Made by a program: the position numbers and the translations under genes
The notes under the pieces: model-generated
The model's database searches: none
The model's input: the letters and a program-made list of their open reading frames with translations, nothing else
Told to the model about the DNA's origin: nothing
In this document: positions 8,482 to 17,463 of the stretch, piece after piece
Layout of the letters: each line of letters opens with the position of its first letter
How positions within the stretch are numbered: position 1 is the first letter of the stretch
Source: Bog-473 sp963781955
GTDB lineage: Bacteria > Actinomycetota > Acidimicrobiia > Acidimicrobiales > RAAP-2
Length of the DNA: 64,000 nt
Direction of reading: 5' to 3'
Assembly: GCA_963781955.1 (NCBI GenBank)
Contig: CAWAHU010000001.1
Span: 1,674,001 to 1,738,000 of the forward strand

Positions 8482-9848
8482 GCCGCGGAGCCGAAGACAC
8501 GAGCAGGGCGATCGATGCCGCCTGGGAAGAGCGCGTGCTGCCCGCCCTGTGCGAGTACACGCGGATCCCGAGCCTCTCCCCCGCCTATGACCCCGACTGG
8601 GTTGAGCGCGGCGCCATGGCCGAGGCGGCCCGGCTCCTGCGCGACTGGGTACGCGATCAGGACGCGGCGCTCACGACCGAGATCGTGGAGCTGCCGGGTC
8701 GCACCCCGCTGCTCCTGGTCGACAACGGTCGCAGCGGCGACCCGGTCATCGTGTACGGCCACATGGACAAGCAGCCGCCGTTGGGCGAGTGGCGCCGCGG
8801 CCTCGGGCCCTACGAGCCGGTGCGCGAGGGCGACCTCCTCTACGGGCGCGGCACGGCCGACGACGGCTACTCCACCTTTGCCGCCGTGACCGGGCTGCTC
8901 GCCGCCGGTGGCGGCAACGGGCGTGTCTTGATCCTCATCGAGGCCAGCGAGGAGAGCGGCAGCCCCGACCTGCTGGCCCACATCGAGCAGCTCAAGGAGC
9001 GGATCGGGACGCCGCGGCTCGTCATCTGCCTGGACTCGGGTGGCCTCAGCTACGACCGGCTCTGGCTCACCTCGTCGCTGCGGGGGAACCTCGTGGCCAC
9101 GGTGCGCGTCGACGTGCTCACCGAGGGCATCCACAGCGGGCGTGGTGGCGGCGTCGTGCCGTCGTCGTTCCGCATCCTGCGTCGCATCCTGTCGCGGATC
9201 GAGGACGAGGCCACCGGCCGCATCCTCCTGCCGGACCTCCTCGGGGCGGGGATCCCCGACTCCCACCGAGCCAACCTCTCGCAGCTGGCGTCGGAGTTCC
9301 CCGACACCGGCGCCCCCGTCGTCGACGGCCTGCACCTGTTGGGGAACGACCCAGAAGAGCGCCTGGCCGCCCAGACCTGGGGGGCGGCGCTGGAGGTCAC
9401 CGGGGCCGACGGGCTGCCGACGCCGCGCGACGGCGGCAACGTGCTGCGGCCGTTCACCGCGTTGAAGTTCTCGCTGCGGCTGCCGCCCGACGTCGACGCC
9501 GAGGTTGCGGCCGACGCCCTCATCGGGGCCATCCGCACCGATGAGGGGGCCCGCATCACCATCGACCTGGAATCGGTGGCCCCGGGGTGGGAGGCCCCGC
9601 CGCTCGAGCCCGGTGTCGCCGCCACGCTCTCGGCTGTCTCACAAGAGCGATTCGGGCGCCAGCCGGGCTTCGTCGGCGAGGGGGGCACCATCCCATTCCT
9701 GCCCGAGCTGCAGCGGGGCTTCCCCACGACCCAGTTCGTGGCCACCGGCGTCCTCGGGCCCGGCTCCAACGCGCACGGGCCCAACGAGTCGCTCCACATC
9801 CCCATGGCCAAGGCGGTCACCCACGCCGTGGCCGAGCTCCTGCGCTGA
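8478..9848 (+). CDS. M20 family metallopeptidase / amidohydrolase
   Basis: A 456-residue zinc-dependent exopeptidase of the M20 (dipeptidase / carboxypeptidase G2-like) family. Ligand and catalytic motifs are visible: VYGHMDKQPP (first His and catalytic Asp), GRGTADDGYS (bridging Asp), EASEESGS (catalytic Glu and ligand Glu), CLDSGG (ligand Asp) and the late AHGPNES (ligand His). The central HSGRGGGVVPS marks the dimerisation domain. Likely a cytoplasmic di- or tripeptidase; no signal peptide. The GTG start overlaps the stop of the 25-residue ORF. Confidence 0.92.
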   Translation: MSRGAEDTSRAIDAAWEERVLPALCEYTRIPSLSPAYDPDWVERGAMAEAARLLRDWVRDQDAALTTEIVELPGRTPLLLVDNGRSGDPVIVYGHMDKQPPLGEWRRGLGPYEPVREGDLLYGRGTADDGYSTFAAVTGLLAAGGGNGRVLILIEASEESGSPDLLAHIEQLKERIGTPRLVICLDSGGLSYDRLWLTSSLRGNLVATVRVDVLTEGIHSGRGGGVVPSSFRILRRILSRIEDEATGRILLPDLLGAGIPDSHRANLSQLASEFPDTGAPVVDGLHLLGNDPEERLAAQTWGAALEVTGADGLPTPRDGGNVLRPFTALKFSLRLPPDVDAEVAADALIGAIRTDEGARITIDLESVAPGWEAPPLEPGVAATLSAVSQERFGRQPGFVGEGGTIPFLPELQRGFPTTQFVATGVLGPGSNAHGPNESLHIPMAKAVTHAVAELLR

Positions 9849-9890
9849 CGTACCCGGCAGCGCGCCGGAGCAGCGGTTAGGTTCCCGGGC

Positions 9891-10649
9891 ATGGGTGAGC
9901 AGCACGGGGGCCCGCTGGCGGGCAAGGTGGCGCTGGTGACGGGTGGCAGCCGGGGGCTGGGGCGCGAGATGGTGCTCGCCTTCGCCGACGCCGGCGCCGA
10001 CGTCGTCATCGCCAGTCGCAAGATCGACAACTGCCGGGATGTGGCGGCGCTCGTCGAGGGCAAGGGGCGCCACGCGCTGCCGGTGGCCTTCCACGTCGGC
10101 CGTTGGGACGACATCGACGGACTGGTCGAGCAGGCCTACGGCGCCTTCGGTCACGTCGACGTCCTGGTGAACAACGCCGGCATGTCCCCCCTCTACCCGG
10201 ACGTGACGTCAGTGACCGAGGAGCTGTGGGACAAGGTGATCGCGGTCAACCTCAAGGGGCCGTTCCGGCTTACCGCCCTCGTCGGCACCCGGATGGCCGA
10301 GGGCGACGGCGGCTCGATCATCAACGTCTCGACGACCGGCTCCATCCGCCCGGCGCCCGACATGCTCCCCTACGACGCCGCCAAGTCGGGGCTCAACACC
10401 CTGACTGTTGGCTTCGCCAAGGCGTTCGGGCCGACGGTGCGGGTGAATTGCATCATGGCCGGGCCGTTCCTGACGGACATCGCCGAGAACTCATGGGGCC
10501 CCGCCGTGCGCCAGCACGGGTTGCCGCACCACGCACTGAAGAGGGCCGGCGAGCCCCACGAGATCGTGGGTGCAGCGCTCTACTTCGCCTCCGACGCCTC
10601 CTCGTTCACCACCGGCGCCGTGCTACGCGTCGACGGGGGGATCCCCTGA
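9891..10649 (+). CDS. SDR oxidoreductase, classical type
   Basis: A 252-residue classical SDR: TGGSRGLG at residues 17-24, LVNNAGMSPLY, NVSTTGS with the catalytic Ser, YDAAKSGLN (YxxxK) and the usual C-terminal FTTGAVLRVDGGIP, typical of FabG-like tetrameric enzymes. An NAD(P)-linked alcohol or 3-oxoacyl substrate is likely; specificity unknown. TTAGGT lies eight bases before the ATG, so the transcript may be nearly leaderless. It converges with the second sulfatase 18 bases downstream. Confidence 0.92.
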   Translation: MGEQHGGPLAGKVALVTGGSRGLGREMVLAFADAGADVVIASRKIDNCRDVAALVEGKGRHALPVAFHVGRWDDIDGLVEQAYGAFGHVDVLVNNAGMSPLYPDVTSVTEELWDKVIAVNLKGPFRLTALVGTRMAEGDGGSIINVSTTGSIRPAPDMLPYDAAKSGLNTLTVGFAKAFGPTVRVNCIMAGPFLTDIAENSWGPAVRQHGLPHHALKRAGEPHEIVGAALYFASDASSFTTGAVLRVDGGIP

Positions 10650-10667
10650 GCGACGCGGCGGGCCGCG

Positions 10668-12317
10668 TCACCCCACGGGCGAGGGGTTGCGCAGTTGCGG
10701 CACCAGGCGCTTGGCCTCGCGCTCGGCGTCGAGGAGGGCCCGCAGCTCCCGGATCACGCCACCGTCTGCAGCGGCCCGGTCGGTCCGCTCCTCGGGATCG
10801 TCGCTCAGGTTGTGCACCTCCCATCGCTCCTCTGCCGGCGGGGGCGCGAGGGGGTTGACTGGAAGCCCGTGTGCGGCGCCGAACTCGTCGAGGCGCTCGT
10901 AGTAGTGGTTCAGCTTCCACAGTTGGCCCGCCCCCTCCGGCCCGGTCGGCAGCGTGACGATGACCGACTCGATTCGGTTCGGGGCGGGGACCGGTTCGAA
11001 CGCCCGCCCGGTGAAGCGGTTCTGCATGGTGAGCCCCTGTGCCACGTCGTCCTCGGTCATGAAGTACACCGGCGCCGCAACCGACTCGGGCGTCTCGGCG
11101 CCGGTGACGACCCGGCTCAGATCGCGTCCGGGCAGCGGCTGAGTCTCGTCGTGCTCGACGGCGACCAGCGCGGCCGCCTTCTCCACGTCGATCCCCGCCA
11201 GGCCCAGCAGGGTGGGCAGCAGGTCCACGTGGCTGGTCGGTACCTGCACGCCCGCCGCGCTCGGGGTGACCCCGGGGCCTTTGACGACCAGCGGCACCCG
11301 GATGGCCTCGTCGTACGCGTTGTACCACTTCTGCATCAGCCCGCCGTGGGCCCCGACCATGTCGCCGTGGTCGGAGGTGAAGACGATCACCGTTTCCTCC
11401 GCCATGCCCGAGCGCTCGAGCGCCTCGAGGATGCGGCCGATGGCGGCGTCGACCAGCTCGTGCAGGTGGTAGTAGAGGCGGCGGTAGGCCTCGTCGGCCG
11501 CCTGCTCGTAGAGCATGGCCGGCCAAGCCGACAGGAAAGCCTCCTGGCACGGCGGGCGCGCGGCCAGGGAGTCGGACTGCGAAGGCGCCTCGGGGATGTC
11601 GGGGAGGGCGCGGTCATCGACCCGCGCGTAGCCGAGGAGGTTCTCCCACGCCCAGCCGTTGAAGGCGATGTCGTGCGGGTTGACGAAGGAGGCCACCGCC
11701 AGCCACGGCCCCTGCCGGCGTGCGCCCGCCAGCTCGCCGAACAGCTCGACCACCTGCTCGGCGAACACGCCGTCACGTACGGTGCCGCAATCCTCCTTGG
11801 CGGCCCCGTGGGGCTCGCGGCCGATCCAGCCCGAGAACCCGTAGGGGTCCAGCCGGTCGGCACCCCGGTAGGCAGCCACGGCCCCGGGGATGGGCCGGCC
11901 GTCGGCGTCGGAGGCCATGAGGCTCTCGTGCGTCCCCGGGATCAGAAGGTCGGCATGCGAGATGTGCCACTTGCCGCGGTAGTGCGTCTGGTAGCCCCCG
12001 GCTCGGAACCAGTCGCCGAGGGTCGGCACCGAGTTGGGGTCCAACCAGCACATGGACGGGTCGGTGGGCCCCTTGGCCATGCCGTCGGTGTTACTCCCGC
12101 CGTGCAGGGACGGGTACTGGCCCGTGAAGAGGGTGGTGCGGCTGGGCAGGCACGCGGTCGAGCCGGCGTAGTGACGGTGGAGTTCCAGGCCACCCTCGCG
12201 GAGGGACTCCCGCGCGCCCAGCCGCTCGCGGCGCCAACGCGCCAGCCCGTCGGTCTCGTAGGGGGGCGGGTACCGCTCCTCGTCGGTCATGATCACCAAG
12301 ATGTTCGGGGAGGCCAC
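10668..12317 (-). CDS. Type I sulfatase
   Basis: A 549-residue sulfatase. The N-terminus NILVIMTDEE carries the metal Asp-Glu pair (Asp12), Cys56 sits in CLPSRTTLFTGQYP (formylglycine signature), YRGKWHIS gives the Lys-x-His pair, VFTSDHGDMVGAHGG supplies the remaining calcium ligands, and RVPLVVKGPG follows. No signal peptide, so it is cytoplasmic as read. It differs strongly from the sulfatase at 1.3-2.8 kb, so the two are not a recent duplication. The start is a GTG with TAGCGT six bases upstream. Substrate unknown. Confidence 0.93.
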   Translation of the reverse strand: MASPNILVIMTDEERYPPPYETDGLARWRRERLGARESLREGGLELHRHYAGSTACLPSRTTLFTGQYPSLHGGSNTDGMAKGPTDPSMCWLDPNSVPTLGDWFRAGGYQTHYRGKWHISHADLLIPGTHESLMASDADGRPIPGAVAAYRGADRLDPYGFSGWIGREPHGAAKEDCGTVRDGVFAEQVVELFGELAGARRQGPWLAVASFVNPHDIAFNGWAWENLLGYARVDDRALPDIPEAPSQSDSLAARPPCQEAFLSAWPAMLYEQAADEAYRRLYYHLHELVDAAIGRILEALERSGMAEETVIVFTSDHGDMVGAHGGLMQKWYNAYDEAIRVPLVVKGPGVTPSAAGVQVPTSHVDLLPTLLGLAGIDVEKAAALVAVEHDETQPLPGRDLSRVVTGAETPESVAAPVYFMTEDDVAQGLTMQNRFTGRAFEPVPAPNRIESVIVTLPTGPEGAGQLWKLNHYYERLDEFGAAHGLPVNPLAPPPAEERWEVHNLSDDPEERTDRAAADGGVIRELRALLDAEREAKRLVPQLRNPSPVG

Positions 12318-12415
12318 GGCGGCACGCTACACGAGCCGGCCTCCCGACCAGGGACGACGCGGCGCAGCGGCCCCGTTCCCGGCCACCGGGCGCGGCCCGG
12401 TCGTACGCTCGGGTC

Positions 12416-13126
12416 GTGCCGCTGGCTGTCCTGGACCCCCCCGAGGAGTCGGACGTGGCGCTCGGCGGCACCCGTTGGTCGGGGCGGCCCCAGCTCCTGG
12501 CCCTGGCGGCGGCCGGTGCCGTCGGCGTCGTCCTGGGCTACGTCGGCTGGGTCCTCCCGACCCCCGGGAACTCACTCGCCGAGCCCACCGCGATCGTCCT
12601 GGGTGCCGGCGCCATCCTTGTCACCGCGTCGTGGGTGGCTGCCTGCTTCGCTCCGCGGCAGCGCTGGCTCTGGACCTTCGCCGTCACCACCGCGGCCTGC
12701 ACCGTGCTGGCGGCGGTGTGGACGTTCGTGTTCTCCTTCCCGGCCGCACTCGTACTGGACCCGGGCGCGACCGCGCAGGCCAAGACCGATCTCGCCGGCC
12801 TCGGCGCGCGGCAGGACCGGCACGGAGTGGCGCCACGTCAGGCCTGCAGCGCGCACGCCTCTGGCAGCGTCGGGCCCCTCCGCGCCCCCTACAGCGCCTG
12901 CACCGTCTGGACTCCACAAGGCCACTTCGTGACCTTCACCGCGGTGGGCACCGGACGGAGCGGTGGGCTCGGGTACCTCGAGTACGCCCCGCCCGGTGTC
13001 TCCGTGTTCCCCGACGAGTGCGTACGCCATCTGATCGGGAGCTGGTGGGCGTTCGGCCTGCCCTCCGACGCCGGCGGCGTGCCGGGGCAGTGCCCCATCG
13101 GCTACCGGTTCGAGGGGGGCGGATAA
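12416..13126 (+). CDS. Membrane protein of unknown function
   Basis: A 236-residue protein with three hydrophobic helices in the first ~110 residues (LLALAAAGAVGVVLGYVGWVL, AIVLGAGAILVTASWVAACF and a third around AVTTAACTVLAAVWTFVF). An extracytoplasmic domain of ~120 residues follows, with cysteines (ACSAH, YSACTVW, DECVRH, GQCPIGY) that could form two disulfides. Not recognised. The GTG at 12416 has TACGCT six bases upstream, so leaderless initiation is likely. It is transcribed divergently from the sulfatase. Confidence 0.75.
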   Translation: MPLAVLDPPEESDVALGGTRWSGRPQLLALAAAGAVGVVLGYVGWVLPTPGNSLAEPTAIVLGAGAILVTASWVAACFAPRQRWLWTFAVTTAACTVLAAVWTFVFSFPAALVLDPGATAQAKTDLAGLGARQDRHGVAPRQACSAHASGSVGPLRAPYSACTVWTPQGHFVTFTAVGTGRSGGLGYLEYAPPGVSVFPDECVRHLIGSWWAFGLPSDAGGVPGQCPIGYRFEGGG

Positions 13127-13141
13127 CGGCCGCGATCACGC

Positions 13142-13606
13142 TCAGTAGTAGCCGCGCATGAGTTCGGTGATCCATGCCGGCTGCCGCACGTCGGCGTCGG
13201 GCGGCTCGAACTCGCGCACATGGGGCTTCACGTCGAGCACGGGAGTCCCGTCGACGGCGTCAAGGCCTCGCACGTGCAGATCCAGCCCGTCGACACCGAG
13301 GAGGCGGCAGGTCGACACGCCGAGGCGGTTGGGACGCATGCGGGCCCGCTGGGCGAACATGCCGACGGCGGGCCATGCCGGGTTCTCCTGCGGGTGCCTG
13401 GCCCCGGCCTGGACCTGGCCCGGGTCCACCAGGTGGAACTGGAACACCACCACCAAGTGCAAGAAGTCCTCCAGGCCGGCCACGGACACCCCGGGCCCGA
13501 ACCGGGTCCCGTCGATCCCGATGAGAGCCTCCACGCCGCCCCAGTCGTCGTCGAGCGCGTCGGGCCGCCCGCCCACGACGACGCCGACCGGCTCCAACGC
13601 GATCAC
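13142..13606 (-). CDS. TrmO/TsaA-family tRNA methyltransferase-like protein
   Basis: A 154-residue protein matching the TrmO (TsaA/YaeB) family, which uses S-adenosylmethionine to N6-methylate t6A37 in tRNA. Family features are the start LEPVGVV, the FGPGVSVAGLEDFLHLVVVFQFH block, RHPQENPAWPAVGMFAQRARMRPNRLGVSTCRLL (family signature containing R-x-NR-GVS) and DGTPVLDVKPHV. Last gene of a three-gene minus-strand unit with the monooxygenase and dehalogenase; spacing to the former is nine bases. Placement in a catabolic operon is unusual for a tRNA modifier. Confidence 0.85.
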   Translation of the reverse strand: MIALEPVGVVVGGRPDALDDDWGGVEALIGIDGTRFGPGVSVAGLEDFLHLVVVFQFHLVDPGQVQAGARHPQENPAWPAVGMFAQRARMRPNRLGVSTCRLLGVDGLDLHVRGLDAVDGTPVLDVKPHVREFEPPDADVRQPAWITELMRGYY

Positions 13607-13615
13607 GCAGACTGC

Positions 13616-15082
13616 CTACGGCCGCACCGTGTACTCGCCCGGGTGGAAGTTGCGAGTGAGGCGCCGAAAGCGCCACGTGTGGTCCGGCCACAGCGTGGTG
13701 TTGCGGCCCTGGTGGTCGAGGTACCAGCTGCCGCAGCCGCCCTCGACCCACACCGAGTGCTCGAGTCGCGCCTGGATGCGCTCGTTGTAACGCCGCTGGA
13801 CGGCGGGCTTCACCTCCACGACACGCACGCCGGGGCGGTCCATGAAGCCCAGCGCGCCTGCGATGTAGTTGATGTGCGACTCGATCATGTAGATCATCGA
13901 GTTGTGGGCCAAGGTGGAGTTTGGCCCGATCATGAAGAAGAGATTGGGGAAGCCCGCCACGGTCGAGCCCAGGTACGCCTGGGCCCCGTTCGCCTTCCAC
14001 AGCTCCGAGAGCCGCGCCCCATCCTTCCCCACGATGTGCTCGGCGTAGGGGGGCTCGGCCGCCTCGAAGCCGGTGCCCATGATCACGACGTCGACCGGCC
14101 GGGCGATGCCGTCCTGGGCCACCACCTCGTGTGCCGTGAACGACGCCACGGGCGAGTCGACCAGCTCCACATTGGGGCGGGTCAGCGCCGGGTAGTAGTC
14201 GTCCGACAGGAGTAGGCGCTTGCAGCCGGGCTCGTAGTCCGGCGTGAGCCTGGCCCGCAGCATTTCGTCGGGCACCTGGCGCCGCAGGTGCGCCAGGGCA
14301 CCCTGGCGCACCGCACCCCGACGGCGCACACTCCGGCCGACGAACACGGACAGGAGGGACTCGAAGAGGAGGTAGACGCGGAGCCTCGAGAGGCGCTGCA
14401 GCGAAGGCGCCTTGCGGTAGGCCAGCTTGCGCAGGCTCGAGACCTTGCGGTCGCGGCGGGGCACGACCCAGGGCGGAGTCCGCTGGTGCAGGTACAGGTG
14501 CTCGACTACCGGCGCGATCTGGGGCACGAACTGCACGGCCGAGGCACCCGTGCCCACGACGCACACACGCTTGCCCCCCAGGTCGAAGCCGTGTTCCCAG
14601 CGGGCCGAGTGGAAGACCTTGCCCCGAAAATCGCGCAGCCCCGGGAAGTCCGGGATCGACGGCTCGCTCAGGGGCCCGGTGGCCCACACCAGCACCTGGG
14701 CGCGGTACTCGTCCCCGCCGGCCACGCGCACGCACCACTGCGAAGCCGCCTCTTCCCAGCGCGCCTCGTCGACGCGTTGGTCGTAACGCAGGTGGCCACC
14801 GACGTCGAAGCGGTCCGCGCAGTCGCGCATGTAGTCCCAGATCTCAGCTTGGGACGGGAACGTGCGCGACCAGTCCGGGTTGAGGGCGAAGGAGTAGGAG
14901 TAGAGGTTGGAGGGCACGTCGCAACAGCAGCCCGGGTACGAGTTGTCGCGCCACGTACCGCCGAGGTCGTTGCCACGATCGAGGACCACGAAGTCCTCGA
15001 TCCCCATGGAGCGCAGGCGAGCCGCCATGCCGATGCCGGCGAACCCGGCGCCGACGACGACGACGCGATGCTCGTGGTTCAC
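13616..15082 (-). CDS. Flavin-containing monooxygenase, Baeyer-Villiger type
   Basis: A 488-residue FAD/NADPH enzyme inserting oxygen next to a ketone or oxidising a heteroatom. The N-terminal VVVGAGFAGIG binds FAD, GGTWRDNSYPGCCCD matches the GG-x-W-x-x-x-x-YPG segment of class B monooxygenases, FRGKVFHSARW is the F-x-G-x3-H-x3-W Baeyer-Villiger fingerprint, VVGTGASAVQ is the NADPH Rossmann loop and VIMGTGFE the late ATG-like motif. The GTG at 15082 overlaps the dehalogenase TGA (GTGA), indicating coupling. Ring ketones are plausible substrates given the neighbourhood. Confidence 0.93.
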   Translation of the reverse strand: MNHEHRVVVVGAGFAGIGMAARLRSMGIEDFVVLDRGNDLGGTWRDNSYPGCCCDVPSNLYSYSFALNPDWSRTFPSQAEIWDYMRDCADRFDVGGHLRYDQRVDEARWEEAASQWCVRVAGGDEYRAQVLVWATGPLSEPSIPDFPGLRDFRGKVFHSARWEHGFDLGGKRVCVVGTGASAVQFVPQIAPVVEHLYLHQRTPPWVVPRRDRKVSSLRKLAYRKAPSLQRLSRLRVYLLFESLLSVFVGRSVRRRGAVRQGALAHLRRQVPDEMLRARLTPDYEPGCKRLLLSDDYYPALTRPNVELVDSPVASFTAHEVVAQDGIARPVDVVIMGTGFEAAEPPYAEHIVGKDGARLSELWKANGAQAYLGSTVAGFPNLFFMIGPNSTLAHNSMIYMIESHINYIAGALGFMDRPGVRVVEVKPAVQRRYNERIQARLEHSVWVEGGCGSWYLDHQGRNTTLWPDHTWRFRRLTRNFHPGEYTVRP

Positions 15083-15990
15083 GAGGTGGCGTTCACGAAG
15101 GAGGCGACTACTCGGGCCAGCTCCTCCCCGCAGTCCTCCTGGAGGAAGTGCCCACCGCCGACGATGGTCGTGTGGGGCTGTCCCCTGGTGCCGGGGATCT
15201 TCTCCTTCAGGTTCCGGTCCGCGCCCTTGGTAATGGGGTCGCCGTCGCTGAAGGCGCACAGGAACGGCCGGTCGAACTGTTCCAGGACTGCCCAGGCCGC
15301 GACGTTGGCGTCGTGTGCCGGGTCGTCGGGGCGCGAGGGAACCAGCATCGGGAACTGACGGGCCCCGGCCTTGTAGGACTCGTCGGGGAAGGGCGCGTCG
15401 TAGGCGTCTTCCACGCCGGGCCCCAGCGGCTTGGCGCACCCGCCCCGGATGATGCCACCGGTCGGGAACACGTCGACCTCCTGGGAGAACTTCTGCCAGG
15501 CGAAGAAGGCATCGCCCGGGCTCGAGTCGCCGGTCGGCAAGAACGTGTTGGCGGCCACCACCCGGGCAAACCGCTCGGGGTGCTCGCCCACGAGGCGCAG
15601 GCCGATCAGCCCGCCCCAGTCCTGGCCCACCAGCGTCACGTCGCGCAGGTCGAGGTGGTCGAAGAGCAGCGCCCGCATCCACTCGACGTGACGGACAAAC
15701 GTGTAGTCGGTGCGCTCGGCCGGCTTGTCCGAGCGCCCGAACCCGACCAGATCCGGGGCGACGATCTGCAGCCCGGCCCCGGTGAGGACCGGGATCATCG
15801 TGCGGTACAGGTACGACCACGACGGCTCGCCGTGCATGAGCAGTACGACAGGCGATCCGGGGTCGCCTTCTCGCAGGTAGTGCACACGGAGCGTGCCGCC
15901 CTCGTCGTCGGACACCTCGGCGTAGTGCGCCTCGAAGTCGTAGTCGGGCAGGCCGGTGAAACGGTCGTCAGGGGTGCGCAGCGTCCTCAT
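15079..15990 (-). CDS. Haloalkane dehalogenase-like alpha/beta hydrolase
   Basis: A 303-residue hydrolase. VLLMHGEPSWSYLYR is the oxyanion-hole segment of haloalkane dehalogenases, and VGQDWGG holds the nucleophilic Asp plus the halide-binding Trp. SDGDPITKG supplies a triad Asp after strand 7 (as in subfamily HLD-I, DhlA-like) and GGGHFLQED the catalytic His. An Asp rather than Ser nucleophile argues strongly for dehalogenase or related epoxide chemistry. The ATG at 15990 is chosen because the upstream extension is low-complexity and lacks family similarity. First gene of the dehalogenase, monooxygenase, TrmO-like unit. Confidence 0.88.
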   Translation of the reverse strand: MRTLRTPDDRFTGLPDYDFEAHYAEVSDDEGGTLRVHYLREGDPGSPVVLLMHGEPSWSYLYRTMIPVLTGAGLQIVAPDLVGFGRSDKPAERTDYTFVRHVEWMRALLFDHLDLRDVTLVGQDWGGLIGLRLVGEHPERFARVVAANTFLPTGDSSPGDAFFAWQKFSQEVDVFPTGGIIRGGCAKPLGPGVEDAYDAPFPDESYKAGARQFPMLVPSRPDDPAHDANVAAWAVLEQFDRPFLCAFSDGDPITKGADRNLKEKIPGTRGQPHTTIVGGGHFLQEDCGEELARVVASFVNATS

Positions 15991-16101
15991 GCGGCGGGAG
16001 CCTACGCCCTCACCCCCGGAGGTGCCCGCCCCGTGCACGCTGCCGCGCCGGCCCCTAGCCTGAGGGCGACGCCAACCTCGAGCACGCCGTGGGGGGCCAC
16101 T

Positions 16102-17313
16102 GTGACACTGACCGACATCGGAGCATCTGACTCTTGGGACGACGACCCGTTCGCCACGTTCGACGACGTCGTTGCCGGCATGACACGGGACCCGTACCCG
16201 GCCCTGGCGGTCAAGCGCCGCGAGACGCCCGTCGCCCACCAGGAGGCCATGTTCGGGTCGAGTTGGATCGCCTACCGCTATGAGGACTGCTCGCGGATCC
16301 TACGTGATGCCAAGACCTTCACATCGACCGGTTACGACACGACCGTCGGCGCGGTGATGGGCCACATGATCCTCGGGATGGACGACCCCGAGCACCGGAC
16401 GCACCGCAACCTCGTCGCGCACGCCTTCCGTGAGAAGGCACTGGCGCGGTGGGAGCCAGAGCTCATCGCTCCGATCATCGACGGCCTCATCGACCGCTTC
16501 GCCCACGACGGCCGGGCCGATCTCGTGCGCCAACTGACGTTCGAGTTCCCGGTGCGCGTCATCGCCCGCCTGCTTGGACTGCCCGAGGAGGACTTCCCCC
16601 GCTTCCACCGTTGGGGGATCGAGCTGATCGGGCTCGCGGCCGACATTGAGCGCGGTCTCGCCGCGTCGGAGTCACTGCGCCAGTACTTCGCCGGCATCGT
16701 GGCGGATCGGCGCGCCCATCCGGCTGACGACGTCATCAGCGACCTGGTGGAGGCCGAGATCGACGGTGAGGGGCTGAGCGACGAGGCCATCTACTCGTTC
16801 CTGCGCCTCCTCCTCCCTGCCGGCGCCGAGACCACGTACCGTTCCTCGGGCAATTTGCTCTTCCTGCTCCTTACCCACCCTGACCAGCTCGAGGCAGTAC
16901 GTGCCGAGCGGTCGCTGATCTCGCAGGCGATCGAAGAAGGACTGCGCCGCGAGCCGCCGCTCCTCACGATCAACCGGACGACCACCCGGGAGGTCGAGAT
17001 CGGCGGCGTCACCCTCCGCGCCGGAGCGAGCATCACACCGCACATCGGGTCGGCCAACCACGACGAGACCCGCTGGCAGGACCCGGAGCGCTTCGACATC
17101 TTCCGGCCTGCCATCCCTCACATCGCCTTCGCCCACGGGCCTCACATGTGCCTGGGCATGCACCTGGCCCGCCTCGAGACCAGCGTCCTGCTCGACCGCG
17201 TGCTCGACCGGCTGCCCGGCCTGACCCTCGTACCGGGTGACCTCGACCCGCACATCCGAGGTGACGTCTTCCGCTCACCCACCTCGCTGCCCGTCACCTT
17301 CGCGACCGCCTGA
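16102..17313 (+). CDS. Cytochrome P450 monooxygenase
   Basis: A 403-residue P450 distinct from the one at 4.3-5.5 kb. It has MDDPEHRTHRNLV (HxxxR), the I-helix PAGAETTY, the K-helix ExxR as EEGLRR and the heme loop FAHGPHMCLG with Cys350. The I-helix lacks the second acidic/amide residue seen in AGNETT and reads AGAETT. The GTG at 16102 follows a GGGGGG ribosome site and gives VTLTDIGASDSW. Divergent from the dehalogenase unit across ~110 bp. The redox partner is not nearby. Sterol or fatty acid hydroxylation is possible but not shown. Confidence 0.94.
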   Translation: MTLTDIGASDSWDDDPFATFDDVVAGMTRDPYPALAVKRRETPVAHQEAMFGSSWIAYRYEDCSRILRDAKTFTSTGYDTTVGAVMGHMILGMDDPEHRTHRNLVAHAFREKALARWEPELIAPIIDGLIDRFAHDGRADLVRQLTFEFPVRVIARLLGLPEEDFPRFHRWGIELIGLAADIERGLAASESLRQYFAGIVADRRAHPADDVISDLVEAEIDGEGLSDEAIYSFLRLLLPAGAETTYRSSGNLLFLLLTHPDQLEAVRAERSLISQAIEEGLRREPPLLTINRTTTREVEIGGVTLRAGASITPHIGSANHDETRWQDPERFDIFRPAIPHIAFAHGPHMCLGMHLARLETSVLLDRVLDRLPGLTLVPGDLDPHIRGDVFRSPTSLPVTFATA

Positions 17314-17463
17314 CCCTCCGGCCCGCCGGCCCGCCCGACCGCGGCCACCACAGACCCGGGACCGGTGGCTCCGGATCGGCCACCGAGACGCCGCAGCCCC
17401 AACAGCTCTACGAGTATGAACGTGAGCTTTACCTTTAGATATCTCTCGACGTCACATTGAGCT

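Noticed and set aside
10695..12932. A 745-codon plus-strand open frame
   Set aside because: Antisense to the intact second sulfatase; no domain or ribosome site.
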